From Geobacter sp. (lineage in GTDB: Bacteria > Desulfobacterota > Desulfuromonadia > Geobacterales > Geobacteraceae), in assembly GCA_016177775.1 (NCBI GenBank), contig JACOUQ010000008.1, positions 93,372 to 157,371 on the forward strand: DNA of 64,000 nucleotides, given 5' to 3'. Shown one piece after another: positions 35,629 through 43,414 of this stretch. Positions within the stretch are counted from its first letter, which is position 1. The number at the start of each line of letters is the position of its first letter. The notes under the pieces are model-generated. The model made no database searches. It was not told the origin of the DNA and saw only the letters and a list, made by a program, of their open reading frames with translations. Both the position numbers and the translations under genes were made by a program.

Positions 35629-36372
35629 TTATTTCAGCAAGTCGAGATATTCTCTGGCAAGGCGCCCAAGTTCGGAATCAGGAGCAATCCTGACAACTTC
35701 TCTGAAAGAGGCGGCTGCCGAGCGGTTTTCCCCTTTTTTCATGTAGGCGAGTGCGAGGTGGTAGTGGGCATCGGCATAATCATTAAAAAGTTCGATGGCC
35801 GCCTTGAATTCAGCTATCGCCAGATCGAACTTCTCCGTTGCCGCATATACCCTGCCGAGATAGAGTCGGGCCGGTGGGAATTGGGGATAGTTGACGACTG
35901 CTCCCCGCAATATGTTGAGTGCCCTTGCCGTGTCGCTTTTGCCGAGAAGGGCCACCCCCATATTGACCTGGGCGTATTCGGGATGAAGGTAGAAGAGGTC
36001 TTCCGAAACCTCCATGAACAACCTGTAGGCGTCATCCCAGCGTTTCATCTGTAGATACATCACGCCCAGTTCGTTCTTGGCTTCCGAATAATTGGGGCGA
36101 AGCTCGATAGCCCGCAGGAATTTCGGCTCGGCAAGGTCGGGCCGTTTTTTTAGAACATAAGTCTTCCCGAGATAATAGAGAAGCTCCGGATCATCGGGCG
36201 TATACTTCTCCGCATCGGTGAACTCGATCAGGGCCTTGGTAGGGTCACCCTCGCCCAGATAGGATATTCCCATCTGGGAATGATAGGTTGCCTTCTTTTT
36301 CGTCGCTTCGGTGAGGGCGCAACCGGACACCGAAATTGCAACCATGATCGAGAGCAGCAGCAGACGTTTCAC
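35629..36372 (-). CDS. TPR lipoprotein, PilF/PilW-like
   Basis: A 247-residue lipoprotein: leader MKRLLLLSIMVAISVSGC with a lipobox ending at Cys, then about six TPR units (for example LLYYLGKTYVLKKRPDLAEP, ARLYLGRVYAATEKFDLAIA, AHYHLALAYMKKGENRSAAA). PilF/PilW of this kind pilots the type IV pilus secretin to the outer membrane. I chose the GTG at 36372 because GGAG lies 6 bases before it and the leader then has its usual basic start; upstream in-frame codons lack a binding site. Neighbours match the conserved rlmN-pilF-rodZ order. Confidence 0.82.
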   Translation of the reverse strand: MKRLLLLSIMVAISVSGCALTEATKKKATYHSQMGISYLGEGDPTKALIEFTDAEKYTPDDPELLYYLGKTYVLKKRPDLAEPKFLRAIELRPNYSEAKNELGVMYLQMKRWDDAYRLFMEVSEDLFYLHPEYAQVNMGVALLGKSDTARALNILRGAVVNYPQFPPARLYLGRVYAATEKFDLAIAEFKAAIELFNDYADAHYHLALAYMKKGENRSAAASFREVVRIAPDSELGRLAREYLDLLK

Positions 36373-36497
36373 AAAAGGCTCCATTACACGGAATGGCACG
36401 ACACGGCATACCCCGGGAACATGCGCAATACCTGTAAAAAGCTAACAGATTTGCAGGGGCTTGTCAATGCGCGCAATACGGGCGTTCAAACGGACAA

Positions 36498-37415
36498 TCA
36501 CAGCACCGGCAAACCTTCGAAATGGGTCAATGACTTGAAATGCCTGAACCGCTCCTCGACTTCCGGATAGGTGAGCTTCTTCATCCTCTCCAGGCTGAAA
36601 TCCTCCACATTGAAGGATGCCATTACGCTCCCGAAAATGATGGCTTGGCGGATACCAGCATCCGAAGTGTCGCCCGTGTTCGCCAGATAACCCATGAAAC
36701 CGCCGGCAAAGGTGTCGCCAGCCCCTGTTGGGTCGAACACCTGCTCTAGGGGATAAGCCGGCGCGGCGAATACGGACGACCCGTTGAACATGAGGACCCC
36801 GTATTCGCCTCGCTTGATGATAAGAGTATTGACGCCGTGAGCGAGAATCTTCTTTGCCGCCTTCACGAGGTTCGCTTCCTGGGTGTACTGGCGCGCCTCC
36901 CCTTCGTTGATGATCGCGATGTCCACCCTCTGCAGGACCTTGGTGAGGGAATCGGGCTTGGATGAAATCCAGAAGTTCATGGTATCGCATGCCACGAGCC
37001 TTGCATTTTTCGCCTGGCTCATGACCTCCAGTTGCAGGTCAGGATCAATGTTCGCCAGGAACAGATACTCCGATTCGGCATAGCCAGCCGGCAACTGCGG
37101 CCGGAAATCGGCCAGTACGTTCAGATGCGTTTCCAGGGTCTGGGCCTCATTCAGGTCATAGCCGTATTTCCCTTTCCAGTGAAAGGTCTTGCCGGGCATG
37201 CGCTCCAGCCCTTCGATGCTGATGTTGCGGGACTTGAGGAATTCCACGCTCTCCTCGGGAAAATCTTCCCCCACTACTGCCACCAGGTTCACGTCCGTGA
37301 AAAAGCTCGCCGAGGTGGAAAAATAGGTGGCGGAGCCGCCGAGTACTGCGTCCGCCTTGCCGAATGGGGTTTCAAGGGAATCGAAGGCAACGGTGCCGAC
37401 TACCAATATGCTCAT
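36498..37415 (-). CDS. PfkB-family sugar/nucleoside kinase
   Basis: A 305-residue ribokinase-fold kinase. The N-terminal substrate region has GGSATYFSTSASFF and the catalytic signature is DPTGAGDTFAGGFMGYL, with the base Asp in GAGD. Such enzymes phosphorylate ribose, fructose, adenosine or related compounds. The gene lies directly after mtnP on the same strand, so adenosine or a methylthioribose-derived sugar is a reasonable but unproven substrate. The gap between it and mtnP holds a palindromic repeat. Confidence 0.9.
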   Translation of the reverse strand: MSILVVGTVAFDSLETPFGKADAVLGGSATYFSTSASFFTDVNLVAVVGEDFPEESVEFLKSRNISIEGLERMPGKTFHWKGKYGYDLNEAQTLETHLNVLADFRPQLPAGYAESEYLFLANIDPDLQLEVMSQAKNARLVACDTMNFWISSKPDSLTKVLQRVDIAIINEGEARQYTQEANLVKAAKKILAHGVNTLIIKRGEYGVLMFNGSSVFAAPAYPLEQVFDPTGAGDTFAGGFMGYLANTGDTSDAGIRQAIIFGSVMASFNVEDFSLERMKKLTYPEVEERFRHFKSLTHFEGLPVL

Positions 37416-37427
37416 GAGGTTCTCCTA

Positions 37428-37485
37428 GACGTTGTAGAGACAGGGCGGTGGCCCGTCTCGCAAGACGCCCGCCGGGGCGTCTTTG
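37428..37485. repeat. two short palindromes between pfkB-type gene and mtnP
   Basis: GAGACAGGGCGGTGGCCCGTCTC (as GAGAC.../...GTCTC, 37437-37459) is followed by AAGACGCCC/GGGCGTCTT (37462-37483). The second could act as a terminator for mtnP. Ends resemble the GAGACG family. Confidence 0.55.
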
Positions 37486-37493
37486 CATTCAAT

Positions 37494-38354
37494 TTACAGG
37501 TATTTACCGACGATGAGGTCCAGATCCTTCTTCGTCTGCGCCGGGATGACCGACTTGTCTGAAATGATGGCGTACTGCATTGCCGTGGCGCACGGGCATG
37601 CCCGCTCGCCGCCGATCATGCCGGCCGCTTCCCGGATTATGTTCTTGGCCATGGCCACGTTCTGCCTGATGATCGCCACTACCGCCTCCACGGAAACATC
37701 CTCATGGGCGGTGTGCCAGCAGTCATAGTCGGTCGACAGGGCAATGATCCCGTAGCAGATCTCTGCCTCCCGGGCCAGCTTGGCCTCGGTAAGGTTGGTC
37801 ATGCCGATGATCGATCCGCCGATATTTATGTACATGAACGATTCTGCGCGGGTGGAAAAGGCGGGACCTTCCATGCAGATGTAGGTGCCCCCCCTGTGGA
37901 CGGTTGCTCCGGCGCTTTGGGCAGCCTGATGTAACGTCGTCGAGAGGTCCGCGCAGACCGGATCGGCAAAGCCGACATGGGCGACAATGCCGTTGCCGAA
38001 GAAGGTGTCCTTCCTGATTCCCTTCGTCCGGTCTATGAACTGGTCGGGGATAACGATATGACCGGGTTCGATGGCCTCCTTGAGGCTCCCCACCGCGGAT
38101 ACCGAGATGATCCGGGTCACGCCGAGCTTCTTCATGCCGTAAATATTGGCGCGGTAATTCACCTCGGAAGGCGTGAACCGGTGCCCCCTGCCGTGGCGGG
38201 GGAGGAAGGCCATCTTCACACCGTTCAATACCCCTGTGACATACTCATCGGAGGGATCGCCGAAGGGGGTCTCCACCTTCACCTGCCTGATGTCGGTCAT
38301 CCCCTCCATCTCGTACAGGCCGCTGCCGCCGATTACGCCGATTATCTGTTCCAT
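37494..38354 (-). CDS. mtnP: S-methyl-5'-thioadenosine phosphorylase
   Basis: A 286-residue phosphorylase of the PNP/MTAP family. It begins IIGVIGGSGLYEMEG and has the phosphate-binding FLPRHGRGHR, ICMEGPAFSTRAES and the base-contacting TDYDCWH, as in MTAP. It splits methylthioadenosine to adenine and methylthioribose-1-phosphate, salvaging the by-product of polyamine and radical SAM chemistry. The ATG follows GGAGGTCTC. Some family members prefer methylthioinosine; that cannot be decided here. The PfkB kinase is next in the transcript. Confidence 0.93.
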   Translation of the reverse strand: MEQIIGVIGGSGLYEMEGMTDIRQVKVETPFGDPSDEYVTGVLNGVKMAFLPRHGRGHRFTPSEVNYRANIYGMKKLGVTRIISVSAVGSLKEAIEPGHIVIPDQFIDRTKGIRKDTFFGNGIVAHVGFADPVCADLSTTLHQAAQSAGATVHRGGTYICMEGPAFSTRAESFMYINIGGSIIGMTNLTEAKLAREAEICYGIIALSTDYDCWHTAHEDVSVEAVVAIIRQNVAMAKNIIREAAGMIGGERACPCATAMQYAIISDKSVIPAQTKKDLDLIVGKYL

Positions 38355-38371
38355 GAGACCTCCTTTGATAA

Positions 38372-38406
38372 CATGGGACCTATAGGACTCATAGGACCTA
38401 TGGGAC
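38372..38406. repeat. GGGACCTATAGGACTCATAGG phased repeat
   Basis: Short units GGACCTAT and AGGACTCAT recur with a spacing of about 9 bases between mtnP and rlmN, with partial dyad symmetry (CATGGGACC and CCTATGGGAC). It is another dispersed-repeat type, unlike the others in sequence. Confidence 0.55.
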
Positions 38407-38420
38407 GTTTCAAAATCGAT

Positions 38421-39443
38421 TTATCTCTTCTCAAGTTTTCCCCTCAACTGCCCACATGCCGCCGAAATGTCGGCCCCACGGCTAGAACGGGTAATGACCG
38501 TGAAATGCTTGTCCAGAAGGTACTTGTGGAAGATGTCTATCGCCGCCTGATCCGGCTTCCTGAACGAACACCCATCGTGCTCGTTGAACGGGATCAGGTT
38601 GATCTTGCAGGGGATGCCGCTCACAAGTTTGACCAGCCTTTTGGCATCGTCGAGCGAGTCGTTCACCTCCTTGATCATCACGTACTCGAAGGTTATCATC
38701 CGGCGTGCCGGGAGGGGAAACCGCTTGCAGGCGGCCAGGAGTTCATTGAGCGGATAGCGCCGGTTTACCGGCATGAGTTGGTCCCGCTGCTCGTCTGTGG
38801 TGGCGTTGAGGGAAACTGCCAAATTCACGGTCACCGCGCGCCCCAGCTTGTCCATCTCCGGAACGAGCCCTGCTGTAGAGACCGTCACCCGCCGGGTGGA
38901 GAACTGGAGGCCGTCCTCGCCCGTGATGATCCTGAGTGCCCTCACCACGTTCTCCAGGTTGGCCAGTGGTTCACCCATCCCCATGAAGACGATGTTGCGA
39001 ATATCCGCATCCTGCCCGGCCGCGCAGACCTGGTTGACTATCTCGGCGGTGGAGAGGTTGCGGGTCAGCTTGAAGGTGCCGGTCAGACAGAACTCGCATG
39101 CCATGGCGCACCCGACCTGGCTCGATATGCAGAGGGTATTGCGGTCCTCTTCGGGAATCAGCACCGATTCAATTGTATTCCCGTCCACAAGGCGAAAAAG
39201 ATACTTCCTGGTACCGTCCCGTGACACCTCCACGACTTCCGGCATCAGGGAGCTGATCGTGGCCGATTGCGCCAGTTCGCACCGCAGCTCTTTCGACAGA
39301 TTGGTCATCTCCTCGAAGGTGACTGCTCCCTTCTGGTAGATCCATTTGAATATCTGCCGGGCGCGGTACCGTTCCTTCCCCTGGCCGGAGATGAACGACT
39401 CCAGCTCTTCCAGTGATAAATTCTTTATGTCGACTTTTTCCAT
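38421..39443 (-). CDS. rlmN: 23S rRNA/tRNA adenine-C2 methyltransferase
   Basis: A 340-residue radical SAM enzyme. The cluster-binding CxxxCxxC is in [11 protein letters not shown]. The two cysteines used in methyl transfer are near the N-terminal region's partner and in [11 protein letters not shown] at the C terminus. [10 protein letters not shown] and the SAM-contact strands are typical. It methylates A2503 of 23S rRNA and A37 of certain tRNAs. The start at 39443 ([15 protein letters not shown]) is preferred; further in-frame codons fall in a palindromic repeat. It lies between ndk and the mtnP-pilF-rodZ group. Confidence 0.96.
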   Translation of the reverse strand: MEKVDIKNLSLEELESFISGQGKERYRARQIFKWIYQKGAVTFEEMTNLSKELRCELAQSATISSLMPEVVEVSRDGTRKYLFRLVDGNTIESVLIPEEDRNTLCISSQVGCAMACEFCLTGTFKLTRNLSTAEIVNQVCAAGQDADIRNIVFMGMGEPLANLENVVRALRIITGEDGLQFSTRRVTVSTAGLVPEMDKLGRAVTVNLAVSLNATTDEQRDQLMPVNRRYPLNELLAACKRFPLPARRMITFEYVMIKEVNDSLDDAKRLVKLVSGIPCKINLIPFNEHDGCSFRKPDQAAIDIFHKYLLDKHFTVITRSSRGADISAACGQLRGKLEKR

Positions 39444-39474
39444 ACTGCTATCCAAAACCTGTTCATCAATAATA

Positions 39475-39500
39475 TAGAGACGTAGCATGCTACGTCTCTA
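39475..39500. repeat. perfect 26-bp palindrome TAGAGACGTAGCA/TGCTACGTCTCTA
   Basis: The two 13-base halves match exactly and sit between ndk and rlmN, upstream of the rlmN start. The ends (TAGAGACG) are shared with the elements at 28437-28503 while the core differs. Confidence 0.75.
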
Positions 39501-39521
39501 CTTGTATCTGTTCAATATATG

Positions 39522-39552
39522 AAAAAGCCCTTCACTTGGGAAGGGCTTTTCT
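39522..39552 (-). terminator. intrinsic terminator of ndk
   Basis: AAGCCCTTC-CCAAGT-GAAGGGCTT on the minus strand followed by a T-run, 10 bases past the ndk stop. Confidence 0.88.
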
Positions 39553-39561
39553 TGGGGAATT

Positions 39562-39975
39562 TCAGACCAGCTCGAGGGAGCTGAAGAAATACGGTATTTC
39601 GAATGCTGCCGATTCGGGCGAATCGGAGCCGTGGGCCGAGTTTTCCTCAATGCCGAGGCCGAATTCCTTGCGGATGGTGCCAGGCTCGGCGTTGGCCGGG
39701 TTTGTCGCCCCCATCACCTCGCGCCATTTGGCAATGGCGTTTTCACGCTCCAGCACCAGTACAACCACCGCGCTGCGGGACATGAAGGCGCATAGATCAT
39801 TGAAAAAGGGGCGCTCCTTGTGCACGTAGTAAAACCCTTCGGCCTGCTTCCTTGTGAGATGGATCTTCTTCATCCCGCGGATGGTGAAGCCGGCTTCCTC
39901 GATCTTGCCGAGGATCTTGCCGGTGATATTGCGCTCCACCGCATCGGGCTTGATGATCGCGAATGTACGTTCCAT
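39562..39975 (-). CDS. ndk: nucleoside diphosphate kinase
   Basis: A 137-residue kinase that equalises NTP pools using a phospho-histidine. It starts [16 protein letters not shown], and the catalytic His lies in [27 protein letters not shown] and the region [14 protein letters not shown] are standard. Length is normal. In-frame codons upstream of 39975 would add 40 unrelated residues and are not used. It heads the group ndk-rlmN-mtnP-pfkB-pilF-rodZ but has its own terminator. Confidence 0.97.
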   Translation of the reverse strand: MERTFAIIKPDAVERNITGKILGKIEEAGFTIRGMKKIHLTRKQAEGFYYVHKERPFFNDLCAFMSRSAVVVLVLERENAIAKWREVMGATNPANAEPGTIRKEFGLGIEENSAHGSDSPESAAFEIPYFFSSLELV

Positions 39976-40058
39976 GAATTTCCTCCGGTTGATTTTCTCA
40001 ATTGGCAAAAGACCGTTTTTATTATCATTTATTGCGTCCCGTGTCAAGAATTGGGCAC

Positions 40059-40092
40059 AAAAAAAGCCTACAGCAAAAACTGTAGGCTTTAT
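40059..40092 (-). terminator. intrinsic terminator of the small lipoprotein gene
   Basis: AAAGCCTACAG-TTTTTG-CTGTAGGCTTT on the minus strand followed by TTTTT. It is 26 bases past the stop at 40118. The stem sequence resembles the TAGGCTGTAGG repeat units. Confidence 0.85.
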
Positions 40093-40117
40093 CATCCCTA
40101 TATAGGATGTGCCGGAA

Positions 40118-40312
40118 TTACTTCTTCTCGGCGGGAGCAGCCGGAGCGGCCGGGGCAGCTTCAGGAGCAGCCGGAGCTTTGGCGGTCATCGGAGCCTGAA
40201 CCGGAGCAGTCTGCTCAGCAGCCGGAGCCGGAGCTTCTTCTTTCTTTTTGCAGCCGGCGGTGAAAGCCAGAGCAAAAACGAGGCACAGTGCCAGAGAAAT
40301 CAGTTTTTTCAT
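40118..40312 (-). CDS. small Ala/Pro-rich lipoprotein
   Basis: A 64-residue lipoprotein: leader [21 protein letters not shown] with a clear lipobox (FTAGC), then [13 protein letters not shown] and a repetitive Ala-Pro-Glu tail ([15 protein letters not shown]). The tail looks like a flexible spacer through or along the cell wall, with no folded domain. The ATG follows AGAGGTG. It has its own terminator and probably its own promoter. Related short lipoproteins are often very abundant; function here is unknown. Confidence 0.8.
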   Translation of the reverse strand: MKKLISLALCLVFALAFTAGCKKKEEAPAPAAEQTAPVQAPMTAKAPAAPEAAPAAPAAPAEKK

Positions 40313-40490
40313 GTTGTTTTCACCTCTTTTCTTTGTAGTGTTCTTCTCGCGCAAAGCGCTTGGTCTCAAATCAACAAACGCAATATACTCGCATTGATTC
40401 AAAAGTCAAGATTTTTTTGGCCTAAAAAATACTCGCATTCAAAAATCTGAATATCCGGCAAAGCTCGGAATTAAAGCCGAGTCAAAACAA

Positions 40491-41921
40491 TCAGAGATTG
40501 AGACAGACCATCTTGATATTGGTCATCTCCTCAATGGCATAACGTACTCCTTCGCGTCCGAGTCCGCTTTGCTTGTTTCCGCCATACGGCATGTGATCTA
40601 CGCGGAATGTGGGGATGTCGTTGATGATGACCCCCCCTACGTCGAGGCGCTTGATCGCCTTGAAGGCCTTACCTATGTCATTCGTGTAAACCCCGGCCTG
40701 CAAGCCGAAAACCGAGTCGTTGGCCATGTCGAGGGCTTCGTCGAAGTTCTCGAAGGGCATCACGGTTACCACCGGGGCGAAGACTTCGGAACAGACCACC
40801 TTCATCTCTTTCGTAACCCCGGACAAAATTGTGGGGGCCAGACAGGTGTCGTCCACCACCTCGCCACCAGTTTCTACTCTAGCGCCGATCGATTTCGCCT
40901 CCTCCAGCCACTCCAGAATCCTCGTCAGCTCCTCGCACGAGATCATGGGGCCGATGTCGCTCCCCTTGTCCATCGGATCGCCCACCTTCAGCTTTTTCGT
41001 CGCGGCCACGAACTTCTGGAGAAATTCGTCATACCGGTTCCTGTGGACAAAAATCCGCTGCACTGAAATGCAGACCTGGCCGGAATTGGCAAAGCTCCCC
41101 ACCACACAGCGCGCAACCGCGGCATCCAGATCCGCGTCCTCGTCTATGATGGTCGGCGAGTTAGAGCCGAGTTCCAGAGTTACTCTCTTCAATCCCGAGC
41201 GCTTCTTTATGTCTATTCCCACTGGCGGGCTGCCGGTGAATGTTATCATGGCCAGGCGGTCGTCTTCCACCAGCATGTTTCCCACGATACGGCCGCTGCC
41301 GATGAGGAGATTGAAGGCGCCGGCCGGCAACCCCGCCTCTTCCAGCAACGCTGCGAGCTTGACTGCGGTAAGGGGGGTCTTGGTGGCAGGTTTTAGAATG
41401 ATCGAATTGCCGGAGGCAATGGCCGGCGCCACCTTGTGGGACACTAGGTTGAGCGGAAAGTTGAACGGCGTGATAGCCCCGATGATGCCGATGGGAACCC
41501 GCATGTAGTATCCGAAGCGGCCGGCTGAAACCGGCGAGGCGTCCATCGGGACCAGGTTCCCGTGCTCATTGCGTGCCTCCAGGGCGGCAAACCGGAATGT
41601 CTCGGCACTTCGCTCCGCCTCGGCAATGGCAAATTTCCAGGATTTCCCGGCCTCTTTCGCAATTATTGCCGCGATCTCCTCCTTATCGCGCAAGATCAAC
41701 TCTGAAATCCTGTCGAGTATCTCCGATCGCTTCCAGGCAGGCATTTCGGCCATTGCCCGGGACCCGGCAGCGGCAGCCTCTATCGCCCTATCCACGTCCT
41801 CTGCCGTCGCTTCCGGCACCACCCCCACCACGGAGTTATCGTAGGGATTGACCACATCGATTCCCTTGCGGTCCTCGCCCACCCATGCCCCACCGATCAA
41901 AACCCTGAACCGTTTTGCCAT
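40491..41921 (-). CDS. NAD(P)-dependent aldehyde dehydrogenase
   Basis: A 476-residue aldehyde dehydrogenase. NAD-binding FTGSPPVGIDIKK, the general-base Glu in VTLELGSNSPTIID and the catalytic Cys in FANSGQVCISVQRIF are all present, with the C-terminal pattern MPYGGNKQSGLGREG. Overall it resembles the lactaldehyde/non-phosphorylating glyceraldehyde-3-phosphate dehydrogenase branch, but the substrate is not certain. The ATG at 41921 follows GGGAGGTGG. The gene is divergent from the AMMECR1 gene. Confidence 0.93.
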   Translation of the reverse strand: MAKRFRVLIGGAWVGEDRKGIDVVNPYDNSVVGVVPEATAEDVDRAIEAAAAGSRAMAEMPAWKRSEILDRISELILRDKEEIAAIIAKEAGKSWKFAIAEAERSAETFRFAALEARNEHGNLVPMDASPVSAGRFGYYMRVPIGIIGAITPFNFPLNLVSHKVAPAIASGNSIILKPATKTPLTAVKLAALLEEAGLPAGAFNLLIGSGRIVGNMLVEDDRLAMITFTGSPPVGIDIKKRSGLKRVTLELGSNSPTIIDEDADLDAAVARCVVGSFANSGQVCISVQRIFVHRNRYDEFLQKFVAATKKLKVGDPMDKGSDIGPMISCEELTRILEWLEEAKSIGARVETGGEVVDDTCLAPTILSGVTKEMKVVCSEVFAPVVTVMPFENFDEALDMANDSVFGLQAGVYTNDIGKAFKAIKRLDVGGVIINDIPTFRVDHMPYGGNKQSGLGREGVRYAIEEMTNIKMVCLNL

Positions 41922-41949
41922 GGCCACCTCCCGGCGCGCATTTGGAAAC

Positions 41950-41978
41950 TTGTAAACAATGCCCGAATATAGTACATT
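41950..41978 (+). promoter_or_regulatory. candidate sigma-70 promoter for the AMMECR1 gene
   Basis: TTGTAA (41950-41955) and TACATT (41973-41978) with a 17-base spacer lie in the 93-base divergent gap, about 37 bases before the GTG start. Confidence 0.45.
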
Positions 41979-42014
41979 GTTCCAGTATTATCAACCGATA
42001 ACACGGAGGCAGAT

Positions 42015-42560
42015 GTGAAGAATCGACTGTCCGAAGAAGAGCGCACAACACTGCTCGACATTGCTCGAGAGACCATCGTCACTTATGTAAAAGAGAGCAG
42101 CATGCCTGAGAAACAGCTTTCCAATGAAAGGCTGCATGCGAAACAGGGGTGCTTCGTCACCATCAAGAAGGACGGCCGCCTGCGGGGGTGCATCGGCAAC
42201 TTTGTTTCCGACAAGCCCCTCTACAAACTGACCCAGGAAATGGCTGTTTCTGCGGCGGTGCGCGACCCGCGCTTTTACCCCATGAAAGCAAGCGACCTGG
42301 ACGAGTTCAGCCTGGAGATCTCTGTCCTTTCACCTCTCTCGAAGATTGAGAACATCGACGAAATAGAGGTCGGCACCCACGGCCTCTATATCGAGAAGAA
42401 CTTCGCCCGCGGCGTTCTGCTGCCACAGGTGGCAACCGAATACGGCTGGGACCGCGAAACCTTCCTCTCTCAGACATCCGTAAAGGCTGGACTGGAGCAG
42501 GACGACTGGCGCGACGGGGCCGATATATACATTTTCGACGCCCAGGTCTTCGGGGACTGA
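42015..42560 (+). CDS. AMMECR1-domain protein (AmmeMemoRadiSam protein A type)
   Basis: A 181-residue AMMECR1-domain protein: GCFVTIKKDGRLRGCIGNF is the family hallmark (LRGCIG), followed by AVRDPRFYPM, LEISVLSPL and GVLLPQVATEYGWDRETFL. Bacterial versions are usually encoded with a MEMO protein and a radical SAM enzyme in the AmmeMemoRadiSam set; neither partner is next to it here. Start is GTG at 42015 behind GGAGGCAGAT. Biochemical function is unknown. Confidence 0.93.
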   Translation: MKNRLSEEERTTLLDIARETIVTYVKESSMPEKQLSNERLHAKQGCFVTIKKDGRLRGCIGNFVSDKPLYKLTQEMAVSAAVRDPRFYPMKASDLDEFSLEISVLSPLSKIENIDEIEVGTHGLYIEKNFARGVLLPQVATEYGWDRETFLSQTSVKAGLEQDDWRDGADIYIFDAQVFGD

Positions 42561-42593
42561 TAGACCCGCATCTTCACCAAAGATATCTCCACC

Positions 42594-42626
42594 ACAAAGG
42601 GAGGCGGCCACCGCCTCCCTTTCTTA
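42594..42626 (+). terminator. intrinsic terminator of the AMMECR1 gene
   Basis: AAAGGGAGGCGG-CCA-CCGCCTCCCTTT followed by CTTATTT, 34 bases past the stop. Confidence 0.85.
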
Positions 42627-42644
42627 TTTGAATTCACCCTCCCC

Positions 42645-42672
42645 TTGACTTTAACCCATCCGGGTCTATTTA
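42645..42672 (+). promoter_or_regulatory. candidate promoter of the hsp20 gene
   Basis: TTGACT (42645-42650) and TATTTA (42667-42672) are 16 bases apart and about 40 bases before the start codon. The extended -35 (CCCTTGAC) and the TCTATTTA box also resemble a heat-shock (sigma-32) promoter in part, so the sigma factor is open. Confidence 0.42.
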
Positions 42673-42710
42673 TTTAGAATAGAAACCGAAACAAGAGGAG
42701 GGACTGAACC

Positions 42711-43253
42711 ATGGCCATGAAAAACAGAACCCATCACGGCACAAAAACAACCAAAGAAGCAGCCGGTGTCCCGGTCAGAAGTGTATCGGGAGAGCTGGTT
42801 CCCCCTGAAATCGGAAGATTCATGCGTCCATTTGAAGAGATGGAGAGGTGGTTCGAGGATGCGTTCCACCGCCAAACCTTATTCCCTGCCTGGATGCCCC
42901 GCATCAAATTCCCCGAGCTCGGCGAGATATCGCCGTCAGTTGACATCTTCGAGGAAAAGGGTGATGTGGTGGTCAAGGCCGAGGTGCCGGGTATTTCAAA
43001 GGAAAACATCGAGGTGAGCGTCGCCGGGGATGTGATAACCATATCCGGGGAAAAGAAGGGAGAGGAAAAGGTGGAAAGAAAGGATTTCCATTACCACGAA
43101 CGCTCCTTCGGCTCCTTCACCCGCCGCTTCCGGCTTCCTCCGGGGACGCAGACCGACAGGGCAAAGGCATCTTTCAAGGACGGAGTGCTGATGATCCGCA
43201 TCCCGAAGAGCGCGGCTGCCGCGGAAAAATCAAAAAAGATCAAGGTGGATTGA
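42711..43253 (+). CDS. Hsp20/alpha-crystallin-family small heat-shock protein
   Basis: A 180-residue chaperone. A variable N-terminal region (1-75; FEEMERWFEDAFHR) precedes the alpha-crystallin domain (about 78-170): PSVDIFEEKGDVVVKAEVPG, VAGDVITISGEKK, and SFGSFTRRFRLPPG. Near the end, DGVLMIRIPKS takes the place of the I-x-I/V docking motif. It binds unfolding proteins without ATP. The binding site GAGGAGGG precedes the ATG. It is transcribed alone from a nearby candidate promoter. Confidence 0.93.
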   Translation: MAMKNRTHHGTKTTKEAAGVPVRSVSGELVPPEIGRFMRPFEEMERWFEDAFHRQTLFPAWMPRIKFPELGEISPSVDIFEEKGDVVVKAEVPGISKENIEVSVAGDVITISGEKKGEEKVERKDFHYHERSFGSFTRRFRLPPGTQTDRAKASFKDGVLMIRIPKSAAAAEKSKKIKVD

Positions 43254-43267
43254 TTTAGTTACGGGTT

Positions 43268-43342
43268 GTGTAGGGGCACCCCTTGCGGGTGCCCGCTTGC
43301 CGCAGCCGCAAACAGGATATCCGCAAGGGGTATCCCTACAGT
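43268..43342. repeat. GTAGGGGCACCCCTTGCGG palindrome
   Basis: GTAGGGGCACCCCTTGCGG near 43270 is mirrored by CCGCAAGGGGTATCCCTAC (43321-43339), with GGGTGCCC and CCGCAGCCGC between. It lies between hsp20 and the citrate synthase terminator, and is kin to 15857-15886. Confidence 0.7.
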
Positions 43343-43359
43343 TAACAGATTCAGGAATG

Positions 43360-43396
43360 AAAAAGGGGAGATGCACAGGCATCTCCCCTTTTTTCA
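43360..43396 (-). terminator. intrinsic terminator of citrate synthase
   Basis: AAAAAGGGGAGATGC-CTGT-GCATCTCCCCTTTTT on the minus strand, about 20 bases past the stop. A-runs on both sides may make it bidirectional. Confidence 0.9.
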
Positions 43397-43414
43397 CTCC
43401 CTGCTGATGAAAAT

